A stretch of DNA of 64,000 nucleotides from Elysia chlorotica (GCA_003991915.1 RQTK01000231.1:109954-173953); one strand, 5' to 3'. Positions 37,401-50,021 are shown, counted from the stretch's first letter. Numbers and translations: made by a program. The notes: a model not told the origin generated them from the letters alone.

Positions 37401-37630
37401 GAAAGCCATTGGTAGAATATCGGTTTCTGACACAGGAGGTCCGTGGTTCGAGTCCCGCTCTAGCGACTTCGTCCCCTACCGTTCGGTCGGTGTCAGTTTA
37501 ATTTGATCGGCTGAGACAGTGGTATGGTATCCCCGGATTCTCTCTGTGTGTCAGCATGTATATTTGTTAGACTGGGTTTTTGCGTCCGTCCACATAATAG
37601 TCTATGTTGGACAACAAAAATAAACAAACA
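37401..37630 (+). mobile_element. SINE copy, full length
   Basis: The head CATTGGTAGAATATCGGTTT and CGTGGTTCGAGTCCCGC (B box) is followed by the body GGTCGGTGTCAGTTTAATTT and tail AGTCTATGTTGGACAACAAA. Confidence 0.75.
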
Positions 37631-37964
37631 AACTTGATACCCACAAAGATATAGCCTATTTGCTGATGATCAGCTTTTAGAATATGAGGGCACTAACACA
37701 AACCAATTTAGCCCCCTCGATTTTCCAAGGGAAAAACAGGAATATGATAAAGTAGTGGGTTTCTCAATAGAGCAAGATAGTTGACTGTTGAAAAAGATTA
37801 TCATTGCCTTCTTAGTTAGTAGTCAGACCATCTGCTTAAACAGTCTTAAACATCTTTTTAACCCTGTTTGTCATGGCATGCGACCAGGCTAATTACAATT
37901 AGACACCTGATTTCAGGTACTTTTTAATAGTACATTCTACTTTCAGTCCCGTTACTAAGTTTGA

Positions 37965-38727
<763 letters not shown>

Positions 38728-39295
38728 AATCATACCACTTGCTCCAATACTTCTAACTTTGGTAGTCCCTTTTTGGGTGGATTCATTTACCCCCTTTTAA
38801 CACATAGACTAGTGTCGCGTTATAATCGGAAATTTGTTAAGAATTTAGTAACAATAATGATTTTTTTAGTTCTAAATTTTATAGACATGGGCAGAATGTT
38901 TTTTGTCGAAACAAGTGTTTTATTGCGTAGACTTATCTGTTGCTAATTTATTTTCATTTGTCCAGAGTATGTACAACATTTTTTCTCTAACTTACGTTTG
39001 TTTTATTTTTCTTCTTATGGATTCCAATAAAATTATTTGTGCAGTATTTTTTACACCTTCTTTATTGCACACTTTCTATTTTGAAATATTAAAAGTCAAA
39101 GCGTTTATTTTTTTTTAATCTGTGGAAATTCCCCTAAATAGTGTGCATACGAAGAATAGATATAAAATCATGCGGTGTGAAAAGATTAACAGTACGGAAA
39201 TTCTAGTTGTCAAAAGCAATACACAAAGCGTGCAAACGAATAACATTTTTTGTACAAGGTACTCACACACGGAAGTTTCTGCTTGTTGAACATAG
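38728..39295. other. Unannotated AT-rich stretch
   Basis: Nothing recognised. Confidence 0.35.
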
Positions 39296-39308
39296 CTCAT
39301 GACGTCAA
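39296..39308 (+). repeat. Target-site duplication, left copy
   Basis: CTCATGACGTCAA, identical to 39563-39575. It contains TGACGTCA. Confidence 0.9.
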
Positions 39309-39562
39309 TCGGTTCGGTTGGGTTGGTTTAACGTCCAACAGCAGCACTATATGGGCTATATTGTGACGGGCCCCAAGACGGACGTCTGACAATTTTATGT
39401 GCTGCCACACACCAGACAGGGCGGGGATACCATGACTCCTGTCTCAGCCGGTCACATTATACTGACACCGACCCAACCAGTAGGGAACGCAACAGCCAGG
39501 ATTCGAACTCGGGACCTTTTGCGTCGGAAGCTGATGTTCTACCCCTAGACCACCGCGCCCCC
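39309..39562 (-). mobile_element. Full-length SINE with perfect TSD
   Basis: 254 bp. On the minus strand the head GGGGGGCGCGGTGGTCTAGG carries a B box complementary to GGATTCGAAC (39499-39508), followed by a complete body and tail. Flanked by a 13-bp perfect direct repeat. With 12716-12974 it defines the family and shows no poly-A, ending instead in an AACCAACCCAACCG-type tail. Confidence 0.96.
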
Positions 39563-39575
39563 CTCATGACGTCAA
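39563..39575 (+). repeat. Target-site duplication, right copy
   Basis: CTCATGACGTCAA, partner of 39296-39308. Confidence 0.9.
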
Positions 39576-39919
39576 ACTAAATGGAATAACTTTAATCGCA
39601 CTAGCACTCCTAACAGAAGTCAAAATTGTTAAGACACATAAATCTTAAACCGTATAGTGCCGCAAGGACACCAAAATATAATTATTGTCATTACTCTTTT
39701 CGTGGAAAGAGTACAAGGTTTTATTCTTTACAATCAGTCGTTATGAAAACTGGTTTAAGTTCATTCGTCATTCTTATCTAGAGATTGGAGATCCTGCGAT
39801 TTTTCATAGTTGGAAAAATTGGCGTCGGGTTCGTAACATTGTGGACCCAGATCCGATTAAACGATTGTCATTCCAAATAAAACACCCTGTAGAACAAAAT
39901 ATCTAGGCCTGGAAAGGTA

Positions 39920-40059
39920 TAGAGAAAGAGAGAGAGAATGAGAGCTAAAGAGAAAGAGGGTGAGAAGGGAGGTATATATAGAGAGAAAGACAAAGAGACC
40001 GAGAGAGTTAATGAGAGAAGAGGGGAAAGATTAGAGAGACTCACAAAAAGAGAGGGAAT

Positions 40060-40147
<88 letters not shown>

Positions 40148-40171
40148 GACAGAGAGAGAGAGAGAGAGAGA
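39920..40171 (+). repeat. GA-rich tract, (GA)n and (GACA)n
   Basis: Impure GA, then pure GA at about 40063-40110, then GACA tetramers at 40110-40146, then GA again. Confidence 0.95.
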
Positions 40172-41324
40172 TCAGCGATCAGCACAATGTGATAATGATG
40201 ATTGGAAAGTGGCTAACGACTTGTCTCGCCTCTATGTAGGGTAGTTCTAACAATCACCCGACCAAATTAAAAGATTGCAACACCCCAAGACCGACAACCA
40301 GAGACAAGCAAAGGAGCGATTTGTCCCCAAGCTTACACGCGATTTTAGCTTGAGCATAAGCTAAGCTTGAGCTTGTCAAGCTACAAATTTATCGACTGGG
40401 TGGCCCTCTACAGGACTCAATCCCACATATTTCAGGTCGCAATGGTCGTGCAATAATTGCGTTGTATTTCACCTGAAGCCCCCCAAAATACCCATCGTTG
40501 GACAAAATAATTTCGCTCCGTTTTTATTTTTGATCGTTGAAAGCTGTTCTTGAGACTTTAGTTTTAGCCTTTTTGTGCGTTTTAAGTGTTTTTGAAATTA
40601 TTTAAAATTTGCTTGCAGAAAAAAATGATTTGAAATATGGAGTGAAGAGAGTCAAGTTTACAACAAAAAAGAACAGACAAAGAAGAATTGGCATAATGTT
40701 ACAACAAGGCGAATAATAAAACCTTGCGGTTAGCACTCAGTTCTTGTTTTTTAAACGTTTAAGCAATCAAGACTTCAATGACACGTAAAAAGTTGGGGCT
40801 TAACATGTAAAATTATGTGCGCGTGTTTTGTTGTGTTTTTTGTTTGCTGGTTTTTTCTCATTCATGGCATCATTAAAATTCTCTGCATTTTAAATGAGAT
40901 GTAATGCTAGACCTCTAACAGGTTATGATTTAAATTTTTCTTGCTCGCCATGCATAAAGATCGGTGCGTTTTTATCATTTAGAAAACATTTCTGTTGATG
41001 AATAAAGCGCCAATGTTGAATGATGTCAAATTTTGTGACTAGCGCTCAAATCGAGTTGAAATTTTTCTTTTTCATCATGCCATTTCAAACTTTAACATCA
41101 AAGTTAAAAAAGCCCACCAGTAGCTTTCCTTAATTAGTTACTCCCACACAGTACAGGAGGAAGTGAAAGCGGGGGCAGGAGTGGGGGCGGAGGAGGGGGG
41201 TGGGGTAGCAGAGATTGGACAGCGCGCCGTGAATCCGATTTCTGTCTATCCGGCTAGTTAAGTTAGATTAAGTAAATGTCCTAGCGAGATAGCCTCGAAC
41301 CATCTTTTTAGGGTGTTACGAAAA
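40172..41324. other. Unannotated stretch
   Basis: A small local repeat of AGCTTGAGC/TAAGCT near 40345-40380 and a G-rich patch at 41165-41205. No gene seen. Confidence 0.3.
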
Positions 41325-41348
41325 GGGGGGGGGGGGGGGGGGGGGGGG
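41325..41348 (+). repeat. Run of 24 G at left edge of tandem duplication
   Basis: Replaces the GGTTGGGTTGG end of the adjoining minus-strand SINE. Length is likely unstable. Confidence 0.9.
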
Positions 41349-41588
41349 TTGATTTAACGTCGAACAGCAGCATTATATAAGCTATATTGTGGACGGGCCC
41401 CAAGACGGACGTCTGACAATTTTATGTGCCACACACGAGACAGGGCGGGGATACTATGACTCCTGTCTCATCCGGTCAAAATATACTGACACTGACCCAA
41501 CCAGTACGGAACGCAACAGCCAGGATTCGAACTCGGGACCTTTTGCGTCGGAAGCCGATGTTCTACCCCTAGACCACAGCCCCCCCCC
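41349..41588 (-). mobile_element. SINE, head to tail, in tandem unit 1
   Basis: In + orientation it reads TTGATTTAACGTCGAACAGC through GGATTCGAACTCGGGACC to CTAGACCACAGCCCC. The terminal CAACTC tail is replaced by the poly-G run. Confidence 0.9.
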
Positions 41589-41834
41589 GGGTGAAGATTC
41601 CTGGTATAAACCATGTTCTCTTCGAGTGCCAAGGTGATTCGCTGCCGACGCTTCTACAAGTCGAGGGTTCTCATCCCGCAAAGTGCAATCATTATTTTGT
41701 TTATTATTAATTTTTCCTTTTCGCCAATTTTCAACCATTGGTGAGCAAACAGCAATAATACTAGTTGTAAATTAGTACTGCTCATGGGGTATCGGGTGCA
41801 AACGAAAAAAGAGTAAGGCGCCTGAACGGCGGCG

Positions 41835-42098
41835 AACAGGCTTAGAGAATAGAGTGTTGGCCTCCGGGTTGGCAGGTCCGTGGTTATACACCCACGTTTG
41901 GTCAGAATTCATTTGTTTGAACTTGTCCCCGACTACAATACTGATTGAGTCGGTGCCAGTAAAAATTAATGTGATCGATTGAAACAGGATTCAAGATCTC
42001 CCCACCTGTCTCGTGTGTGGCAGACCTCAGTTTTGGGATCTATCCCGAATAATGGCCTTCATAGTGATCACGTTGGATGCTAAGCAACCAACTCAACT
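41835..42098 (+). mobile_element. Old SINE inside unit 1
   Basis: The head GAATAGAGTGTTGGCCTCCG and AGGTCCGTGGTTATACACC is followed by the body GAGTCGGTGCCAGTAAAAAT and an end in TGCTAAGCAACCAACTCAAC. Confidence 0.75.
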
Positions 42099-42912
42099 TA
42101 TCTTGATTCCCGACCTGTCGCGGATTTAGATACCTTTGTTTAGCGTCTAAATATATTTTCGATTTGTACTTTTTGCACATTACCATTAAATACCTTTACT
42201 AGCATGAATGCCAACGCACCCCCACGTTTTCTGTTTATAATCACTACATTTTTAGTGCTCACGACTTTTATTGTTTTATATGATAAAGACTAAACATTTC
42301 GAAAAGTGATGGTCTTTTTTTATTGAGTTTTAATAAATTACACTGATGCCACGCTTTATTTTGTTTTGTTTCTTGTTGTTTTTCCTTGGAGATTTCACAA
42401 ATATAATCGGCAATCATTTGTTTGGCAAGCTACCCTGAGCAACGCTTAGTCTCTCTTGATAAAGACTAGAGCCTTAAGCAGCACTTCGGTTTGTGCCAAT
42501 CAGCTTCAGTTCGTGCAGATAGCGTAGCGTGCACTTCTCTGTAAAAACAGCAGGGACAATATCTTTGCACTAAATCATAAAAAGGAATATTTCCGTTTTA
42601 ATCCGGGACTGCTAAAATCCGTGAGAAGTGGATTAAGGGGAGATTACCAAAATTAAAAGAGTTATTCTTTTTAAGTACTCCTGTCACTGGCATTATTTAC
42701 CATTGCTTGTCTTTAAACAATGATATATCCATAGTCAATGTTATGGATGTTTACAACGTAATCGTTGTCGTAATAATTATAGATCATTTACTTACAGATA
42801 TTGCCACACGTAAGTTCCAAAGAGTAACTCCGACGCCCCTCTCTATTCGAGGATTTGTTTTTAATCGCTTCTGGGTTGTTTTTTTGCTTGTCTTTTGTGT
42901 TTTTAAGGAGGT

Positions 42913-43065
42913 TGGGGTTGGGTTGGGTTGGGTTGGTTTAACGTCCAACAGCAGCATTATATAGACTATATTGTGGAAGGGCCCCAAGACGGACGTCTGA
43001 CAATTTTTATGTGCTGCCACACACGAGACAGGGCGGGGATACCATGACTCCTGTCTCAGCCGGTC
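42913..43065 (-). mobile_element. SINE tail and body, truncated
   Basis: Reads GGGTTGGGTTGGTTTAACGT to CTGTCTCAGCCGGTCA, where it is cut and joined to another minus copy. Confidence 0.85.
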
Positions 43066-43303
43066 ATTGGTTTAACGTCCAACAGCAGCACTATATAGGC
43101 TATATTGTGGCGGGCCCCAAGACGACGTCTGACAATTTTATGTTGCCACACACGAGACAGGGCGGGATAACATGACTCCTGTCTCAGCCGGTCACATTAT
43201 ACTGACACCGACCCAACCAGTAGGGAACGCAACAGCCAGGATTCGAACTCGGGACCTTTTGCGTCGGAAGCGATGTTCTACCCCTAGACCACAGCCCCCC
43301 CCC
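43066..43303 (-). mobile_element. SINE in tandem unit 2
   Basis: Reads TTGGTTTAACGTCCAACAGC through GGATTCGAACTCGGGACC to CTAGACCACAGCCCC. Small deletions relative to unit 1 (for example in TTTTATGTTGCCACACAC). Confidence 0.9.
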
Positions 43304-43547
43304 GGGTGAAGATTCCTGGTATAAACCATGTTCTCTTCGAGTGCCAAGGTGATTCGCTGCCGACGCTTCCACAAGTCAAGGGTTCTCATCCCACATAGCG
43401 CAATCATTTTGTTCGTCATTTTTCCTTTACGCCAATTTTCAACCATTGGTGAGCACACCGCAATAACCCTAGCTCTAAATTATTGCTACGTATAGGTTAT
43501 TGAGTGCAAACATAAAAAAACGTAAGGCGCTCGAACAGCGGCGAACA

Positions 43548-43808
43548 GGTTAAGAGAATAGAGTGTTGGCCTTCGGGTTGGGAGGTCCGCGGATATACAC
43601 CCACGTTTGGTCAGAATTCATTTGTTTGAACTTGTCCCCTACTACAATAGTGATTGAGTCGGTGCCAGTAAAAATTAATGTGATCGATTGAAACAGGATT
43701 CAAGATCTCCCCACCTGTCTCGTGTGTGGCAGACCTCAGTTTTGGGATCTATCCCGAATAATGGCCTTCATAGTGATCACGTTGGATGCTAAGCAACCAA
43801 CTCAACTT
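43548..43808 (+). mobile_element. Old SINE inside unit 2
   Basis: Duplicated counterpart of 41835-42098 (GAATAGAGTGTTGGCCTTCG ... AAGCAACCAACTCAAC). Confidence 0.75.
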
Positions 43809-44634
43809 ATCTTGATTCCCGACCTGTTGCGGATTTAGAAGCCTTTGTTTACCATTTAAATATATTTTCTGATTTGTAATTTTTGCACATAACCATTAAA
43901 TGCGTGTACTAGCATGAATGCCAAAGCTCCCACACGTTTTCTGTTTTTAATCACTACATTTATAGTGCTCACGACTTTTATTGTTTTATATGATAAAAAC
44001 TAAACATTTTGAAAGGTGAATTTGTTTTTTGTTTTGTCTTTTAATAAATTATACTGATTGTCTCAGTTTGTTTTGTTTTGTTTGTTGTTGTTTTTTCCTT
44101 GGAGATTACACAAATATAATCGGCAATCATTTGTTTGACGAACTACCCTGAGCAACGCTTAGTCTCTCTTGATAAAGACTAAAGCGTTAAACAGCACTTA
44201 GGTTTGTGTCAATCAGCTTCAGTTCGTGCAGATAGTGTAGCCTGCACTCCTCTGTAAAAACAGCAAGGACAATTTCTTTGCCTAATCATAAAAAGGCATA
44301 TTTCATTTTAATCCCGACTGCTTAAATCCGTGAGAAGTGGATTAAGGGGAAATTACTAAAAAATAACTTTCCTTTTTAAGTACTCCTGTGCTGCATATTT
44401 CACTAAGCTTGTTTTAAACAATGATATTCATAGCAATGTTATTGATGTTCACAACGTAACCATTGTCATAATAATTATAGATCATTTACTTACAGATATT
44501 GCTACACGTAAGTAACTCCGCCGCCCCTCTCTATTCGAGGATTTGTTATTGATCGCTTCTGGGATGTTGTTTGTTTGTTTTTTGCTTGTCTTTTGTGTTT
44601 TTAAGGAGGTTGGGGTTGGGTTGGGTTGGTTTAA

Positions 44635-44646
44635 CCCCCCCCCCCC
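44635..44646 (+). repeat. Run of 12 C at right edge of tandem duplication
   Basis: Interrupts a minus-strand SINE tail after GGTTTAAC. Confidence 0.9.
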
Positions 44647-45077
44647 TTTTTAAGCAGGTGCTTTTTCTTGTATATGCAGGTGGAGAGATTGTTTATGACA
44701 GTTGCGCGCCATTTTTGTTATTTTTGTTGTGTTGTTTTGTTGTTGTTTTTCGTATGAAAGTTTATGCCTCTACCTAGCAATATAATAATCTTTATGTAGT
44801 GAAAATACAGGTACTTTCTTATAATTCAAAATTAAAGAGGACTTAAGGCTGATACCAAAATGAACCAATTGTATGTACTTGCTATATTTTCTATTCTTTT
44901 TTCTATTTTATATTGTTGTTGTTTTGTTTTTGTTGGGGGAAGGGTTGTTTTTTGTTGGGGTTTTTTCAGGGGGTTTTTTGTTTTGTTTTTTACGTGCATA
45001 CGCCTTTTGCGTTTCCTAGCGACATAAATTGTGTGTATCTAGTGAAAGCAGCCGTATGGTGGTTTCTGTGAATATTT
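44647..45077. other. Unannotated stretch with a partial internal repeat
   Basis: TTATGCCTCTACCTAGCAAT at about 44761 and TACGCCTTTTGCGTTTCCTA at about 44999 start two similar segments that both lead to a GAT.C.A motif before the hairpin. Function unknown. Confidence 0.35.
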
Positions 45078-45400
45078 TAATTTCAAGGGGATATAATGTT
45101 GATACAAGTATAAAAGAAAGATGAGTCGAAATGTAACACAGTTTTCTTAGTTGAAAAGGTAGTGTTCAAAATTTAATAACATCAATATACGAACAAAAAT
45201 CCTGCTTTACATTACAGCGAAAAAAAACGTCTAACGTTTACGTTCAGATTTGTTCGCTGTAACGTAAAGCAGGATTTTTTTTTCGTATATTGATCTTATT
45301 AAATGTTAAACACTACCTTTTCGACTAAAAAAAGTGTGTTACATTTCGACTCACCTTTCTTTTATACTTGTATCAGCATTATGTCCCTTGTCAAATTTGC
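45078..45400. repeat. Long imperfect inverted repeat (hairpin)
   Basis: The left arm is about 45078-45212 and the right arm about 45252-45400, complementary over roughly 135 bp with few mismatches. For example, AAGAAAGATGAGTCGAAATG pairs with CATTTCGACTCACCTTTCTT, and CAATATACGAACAAAAATCC pairs with the right arm. The loop is about 40 bp. The loop sequence AAAAACGTCTAACGTTTACG also has an inverted partner beyond the right arm (CGTAAACCTTAGACGTTTTT, 45402-45421). Confidence 0.9.
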
Positions 45401-45528
45401 ACGTAAACCTTAGACGTTTTTTTATACAATCAACTGTTGAATCACCTGGCATACAATGTGTATTTAACAAAACAGGGGTATAAAAGTTCCTGTCTTCTTC
45501 TTCTTCTTCTCGTTCTCCAACACTCTCT

Positions 45529-45764
45529 TCAAATTCTGATTCCAGCCTGGACAATGAAGACTACCGTTTTCTCTAGCTCAGGAAGGGGCCCGTATAGCTT
45601 CGTGTGCATGTCTATTCTCTCCCTCCAGATGGACTGTCTAACATTGCTGTATATTCTGCAATCCTGTAGCACATGTTGGGCTGTTTCTGCTGCTGTCCAC
45701 ACAAGCAGAGATCTGTTTCGCCGACTTTAAATATCTTGTGGATGTGGTGTTTTAGTCGGTTATG
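45529..45764 (-). pseudogene. LINE C-terminus, Jockey/I-like, frameshifted
   Basis: On the minus strand HNRLKHHIHKIFKVGETDLC then CLCG is followed, after a frameshift, by ETAQHVLQDCRIYSNVRQSI, then WRERIDMHTKLYGPL, ELEKTVVFIVQAGIRI and a stop at 45531-45529. The order C.CG, ETA.HVLQDC, YS..R, W, KL.G, ELE.T..F....I.I is the C-terminal end typical of molluscan Jockey/I-like LINEs. The frameshift and the lack of an upstream RT make it a dead 5'-truncated copy. Its 3' flank carries the hairpin at 45078-45400. Confidence 0.8.
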
Positions 45765-46292
45765 TTCCTGTTAAAAGTTCCTGTAAAATATAAGGATTTT
45801 AAGTCGAATTCTTATTGTCATTTATCAAAACTTAGCATCTAATAATATTTACTCATTTGAATTAGTTATCTTCGAATCATATACAAGGATACCCTCTGCT
45901 TTAAGTTAGGTGATACAAACCTGATGGACAGTGGATTGCAACATCGCGTGGGGGGAGGGGGTTCACGATTAATATTTATTAGATCATCGACGCGGCTGTG
46001 AAAGCTTTATATATAACACTTTTGCTCTTTCATTGTTGCCATGTACACTAATGACAAAGAACGTAACTTCTTAGTAATGTAACAATTGGATGGGTTTAGA
46101 CGGGTTTTTTGTTTTTTTATAGTACAGACACGTGTACCGTTGCCTAGCGAATGATGGACCGATTGCGATTGCATGAGCAAGTGATTCTTTTGTACAAAAA
46201 CATAAGTCACACGTTTTGAGCTAACTTTTATGTTTTCTCATACAAATTGATTACCTAGGAATTACTGTCGCCTACTTGTTATTTACAAAGAC
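45765..46292. other. Unannotated stretch
   Basis: AT-rich; nothing recognised. Confidence 0.35.
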
Positions 46293-46420
46293 GGCAAGAA
46301 TCCAGTTCTTTCCGCCCTGTACCGTGTGTGGCAGCACACAAAACTGTCAGACGTGAGTCTTGAGGCCCGTAAGTGAGCCTATAATAGTGCCTACGTTGGA
46401 CTTAAGCAACCAACTCAAAT
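46293..46420 (+). mobile_element. SINE 3' half
   Basis: TCCGCCCTGTACCGTGTGTG, GGCAGCACACAAAACTGTCA and CTACGTTGGACTTAAGCAAC, ending CAACTCAAAT. Head missing. Confidence 0.75.
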
Positions 46421-47330
46421 CACATAAACCTCTGCAGATTATTAGAAAACAAAATAAGAGGTTATTCACTTGTACTTTTAGCAGCAATAATATTATAAGT
46501 AATGTATAACTGTTGTGCCAAATAGCGGTTATAAGCTATATTTTCAAGATACTTGTTAATGTTATCTGTATTTAACGATTTCTTGTAATAATGACACGCA
46601 ATATTGTTATTTAAACATACTTTATGTACATAATGTATGCGATGATGGTTTAAAAAGGGTAGAGGTATCGAAAAAATCACTGCATTTGAGATGGGGTGCT
46701 TCGAGAAACTGTTATAATAGCATGGACCTAAAAAATACACTTAAAGAAATACAGTCATGACTTGACTTAAACAAAAGTATGCTAAAATAGATCTAAATCT
46801 TTTACCACCATAACAGCCTTAAAGAGCATGTTCTAGAGGATCAAGAAGAGGTTTAAATATAAAACGGCAACACTAACATAGTGGGAACAATGCACAATAA
46901 TAACTTGCAGTATATTAATGATACAGTTTAACCCGAGACCAGTCATTATTCAGAACTTAATTAAAGTTTTAGACTAACCCAAGTAAATCCTATGACCTGT
47001 AGTTAACTAAAACTATTTTGGTATTTCCTAGACATGACTACCGGGGTATATCTAGTTTGACTATTACACATATACACAACGGAAGTAGATTACATGACAC
47101 AAAATAACACTATAATAATTATATAGTTCTATTGCGCAAGAACGTTCAGAAAAGGACGTCACCATTTGAGACAAACGGAGTTTAAAAAAAACAAAAAAAA
47201 ACTCGTTGGCACTACTAGTTACATTTGAAAGCTTTGCACTTTCTATTACTTTTCACCTAATGGGTTAATCCTTACTATATTGGTACTGTTGATCACTGTA
47301 TAGACGCTTTAAGTGGGCGAGATTCACATG
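46421..47330. other. Unannotated AT-rich stretch
   Basis: Nothing recognised. Confidence 0.35.
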
Positions 47331-47331
47331 T

Positions 47332-47535
47332 GAGGGGGCGAATTGGCGCGTGATGTAGAGCGTTGGTTTCCGAAAAGAGAGATCCCCCGTTCCCACCCAC
47401 GTTCGGGTTAATTCTTTAGTCGGGTTGTGTTCTATACTGGATGGGTCTATATTTTATGGCAGCACGTACAATTTGCCTTAGCCTTGAACCCCATATCTGC
47501 TATATTGCCTAGTTGTGGACAATGATAAAGTTGAA
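47332..47535 (+). mobile_element. Old SINE, head and tail with short body
   Basis: The head GGGGGCGAATTGGCGCGTGA and TGTAGAGCGTTGGTTTCCG is followed by the body GGGTCTATATTTTATGGCAG and the tail TATTGCCTAGTTGTGGACAA. Part of the central body is deleted. Confidence 0.6.
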
Positions 47536-47756
47536 AAACTGACCAAACAATCATTAACCAATTTCACTGTAGGTTTAAAACATACAAAAAAAATGGGTAG
47601 GTTTAGGTATTTAACAAGTCTTTAATAGCTCTATTTGGCTGTTTTAATGGCTATACTTTGTACGATTACTTCCCTAGATCTATATGTAGATATAATTGTT
47701 TTTTTTCCATAGTACTTAACTGTTAGATCCATATTTAGCGCTCAAAATATTTTCAC

Positions 47757-47850
47757 CCAATTACAGCACGTAGAGTTGTTAGACGTTAGTTTTGCGTCTT
47801 GAGATTCGTTCCCATAACCGCCCACGGATTTCGATAGACGTTAAGAAACT
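47757..47850 (+). mobile_element. SINE 3' fragment
   Basis: TTACAGCACGTAGAGTTGTT, AGACGTTAGTTTTGCGTC and AGACGTTAAGAAAC are remnants of the last third. Confidence 0.5.
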
Positions 47851-48885
47851 AGAAAACAAACAAAATTTCAAAACTGTGACCAACTGATACTTTTGGGTCA
47901 ACTATATAATACTTGTATTTATAAAGAGAATACTCTAGAACTATTTTATAACTGACGCAGCCTAGCCCATACCCCAGTTAATACAAATCAAGCATCCAGA
48001 AAGGGCAGGTCAACGACTTGGAATTAATTTCCGTTTGACCTGATAAGGAGACTACTCCTTTTTCACCTTCGGAGTTATCGTTCTTATCTCTTTTAAACCA
48101 TAGTGTTAGATCTATGCACTGAATGTGGGTACATCGTACTTCCGAACCCCTGGAATTTTGTAGAAGAGGCTAGGGCGTATAACATTCTGAAAAGATTAAT
48201 ATCATTTTGCTTCAAAGAGTTGAGATCTGGACCACAATCAACTTCGATTTCAAGTCCTCGGCGGTGCTATTTGAGTGCTTCTTATTTTGAATTGAAATTT
48301 CACAACGTGAAGCTCTGTTCATTGTTGACGCTATTGTTTGATAAGCTAACAAAAAAAAATAATAATAATTATAAGCTTATCAGTTCTCATTAAGAAAGTT
48401 ACCTTTTGTGAAATAATATTCCTTATTATTTCATGGAAATAAGTTTAATGCATTGAAAAACCACCAGTTAAGATCAACGACTTGTTTAAAGCGAAATACC
48501 AAAAGTTTAATGATAAACAATTTGATAGCAAGTTTTATCAGATTAACGTTAAGCGTTTGGCAACTGAATGTACACGGCTTCAATGGCTTAGTAAATTATA
48601 GAGTTTTAGTTACAATATTATAAAAAGAAAAAAGATCTCTTATAAACCATTTGAACGGAGACAGCCTGCGAGTTAAAAAAGTTATGTAGAGGATCGCACT
48701 TACACAAACTGAAAGACCTCTCCACAATACCCTTTTTTTCATTTGGGATTTTTTTAGTAAAGAGCAGGATGTTAGTTTCAATTTGATTATAATACTCTGT
48801 AAATGACTTTGCATTATATACGAGTACTAAAAAAACAACTTAAGATGACAGTGCATTGACTTTATTCTAAGATAATTACAACACT
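47851..48885. other. Unannotated stretch
   Basis: A 96-codon open frame (48103-48393, +) runs through it, but no domain, splice signals or composition shift support it. Confidence 0.35.
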
Positions 48886-48888
48886 TGA

Positions 48889-48923
48889 TCTCTCTCTCTC
48901 TCTCTCTCTCTTTTCTCTGTCGA

Positions 48924-49000
<77 letters not shown>
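48889..49000 (+). repeat. (CT)n array
   Basis: CT with one CTGTCGATCTCC interruption. Confidence 0.97.
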
Positions 49001-49003
<3 letters not shown>

Positions 49004-49680
49004 CCGTTACACTCATTCATAATTTTACTTGGCCAAGGGCATTTCAAATATTCAAATCACAACGCACATTGCCATTCAGTCCTTTCACCCGCCGACGCAC
49101 GCTCAATCTAAAAAAATGAGAGACTAGAATAACAAAATTAAAAAGCAATCTATACATCGATATTGTGAATAAATGTCATAAATAACTATGATAAAAGATA
49201 TGTTTTCAGACAATGTTCTTTTTACTTCCGTATTACGCGTACTTCTATACTGTAGAAATGTGTTATTTTTGTATCTTGTCGTTGCATAAGATCTTGCACC
49301 AACATTTTCTTCTCATGAGTTCAAATAACTAATTGCGATGTATATAAAATGTTATTTAAATTCTCTAATTACTTTGAAGGACGTAACTAATTGAGACGCA
49401 CAGAGAAATAAAGATATCGTCTTCTCTGGATCCGTTTTCCTATGTGAGGCCAAAATTGTCCTTGCTTATCATAAAAACAGCTGAAATAAGATGAAAATTA
49501 TTTCAGATAATAATTATTTCTAGACGTGATCGTTTTTAAGAAAATTTTAATGATCATTACAGCATGTTTTGTTACAGAAAACATTTTGAAAGATTGCGTA
49601 ATAAAAAGGGGGCTAGATATTCGATATTTCGAGGTAATTGTGGTTATGGTTGTGGCTTATTTAGGTTTTTGTCTTCTTGT
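49001..49680. other. Unannotated AT-rich stretch
   Basis: Nothing recognised. Confidence 0.35.
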
Positions 49681-49873
49681 ATGTGTGTGTGTGTGTGTTA
49701 GAGAGTGAGAGAAAGAGAAAGAGAGAGAGAGATAGAGAGAGGGAGTGGGACAGGGAGAGAGAGTGAACATAAGAGAAGCACATATAGAGGACAAAAGAGA
49801 AAGTGGAAGAGAGAGAAACAGAGAAATGGATGGAGAGTGGGACAGAGAGAGAGAGAGAAAGAGCGAGAGAGAG

Positions 49874-49933
<60 letters not shown>

Positions 49934-49938
49934 TGAGA
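49680..49938 (+). repeat. (GT)n then GA-rich tract
   Basis: GT dinucleotides at 49682-49699, then impure GA and pure GA at 49878-49918. Confidence 0.95.
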
Positions 49939-50021
49939 AATATTGGTTTCGACATAATTCAATTTGAATTTTAAATTTTTTTAGATGTGAACGATTTTAA
50001 ACCGACTCTTTTTTTACCCTT

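Larger units (their letters stand above)
41349..43065 (+). repeat. 1.7-kb tandem duplication, unit 1
   Basis: Comprises a minus SINE, about 1.3 kb of flank including an older + SINE, and part of a second minus SINE. It matches unit 2 with offsets of 1715 (left) and 1698 (right). Confidence 0.9.
43066..44634 (+). repeat. 1.7-kb tandem duplication, unit 2
   Basis: Second copy of 41349-42950. It has many substitutions and short indels, so it is not a trivial assembly repeat. It ends GGGTTGGTTTAAC and then a poly-C run. Confidence 0.9.

Noticed and set aside
45437..45730. 97-codon + strand open frame
   Set aside because: Shadow of the LINE C-terminus on the minus strand.
48103..48393. 96-codon open frame
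   Set aside because: No recognisable motif, no composition shift and no splice signals; it ends in AAT repeats.
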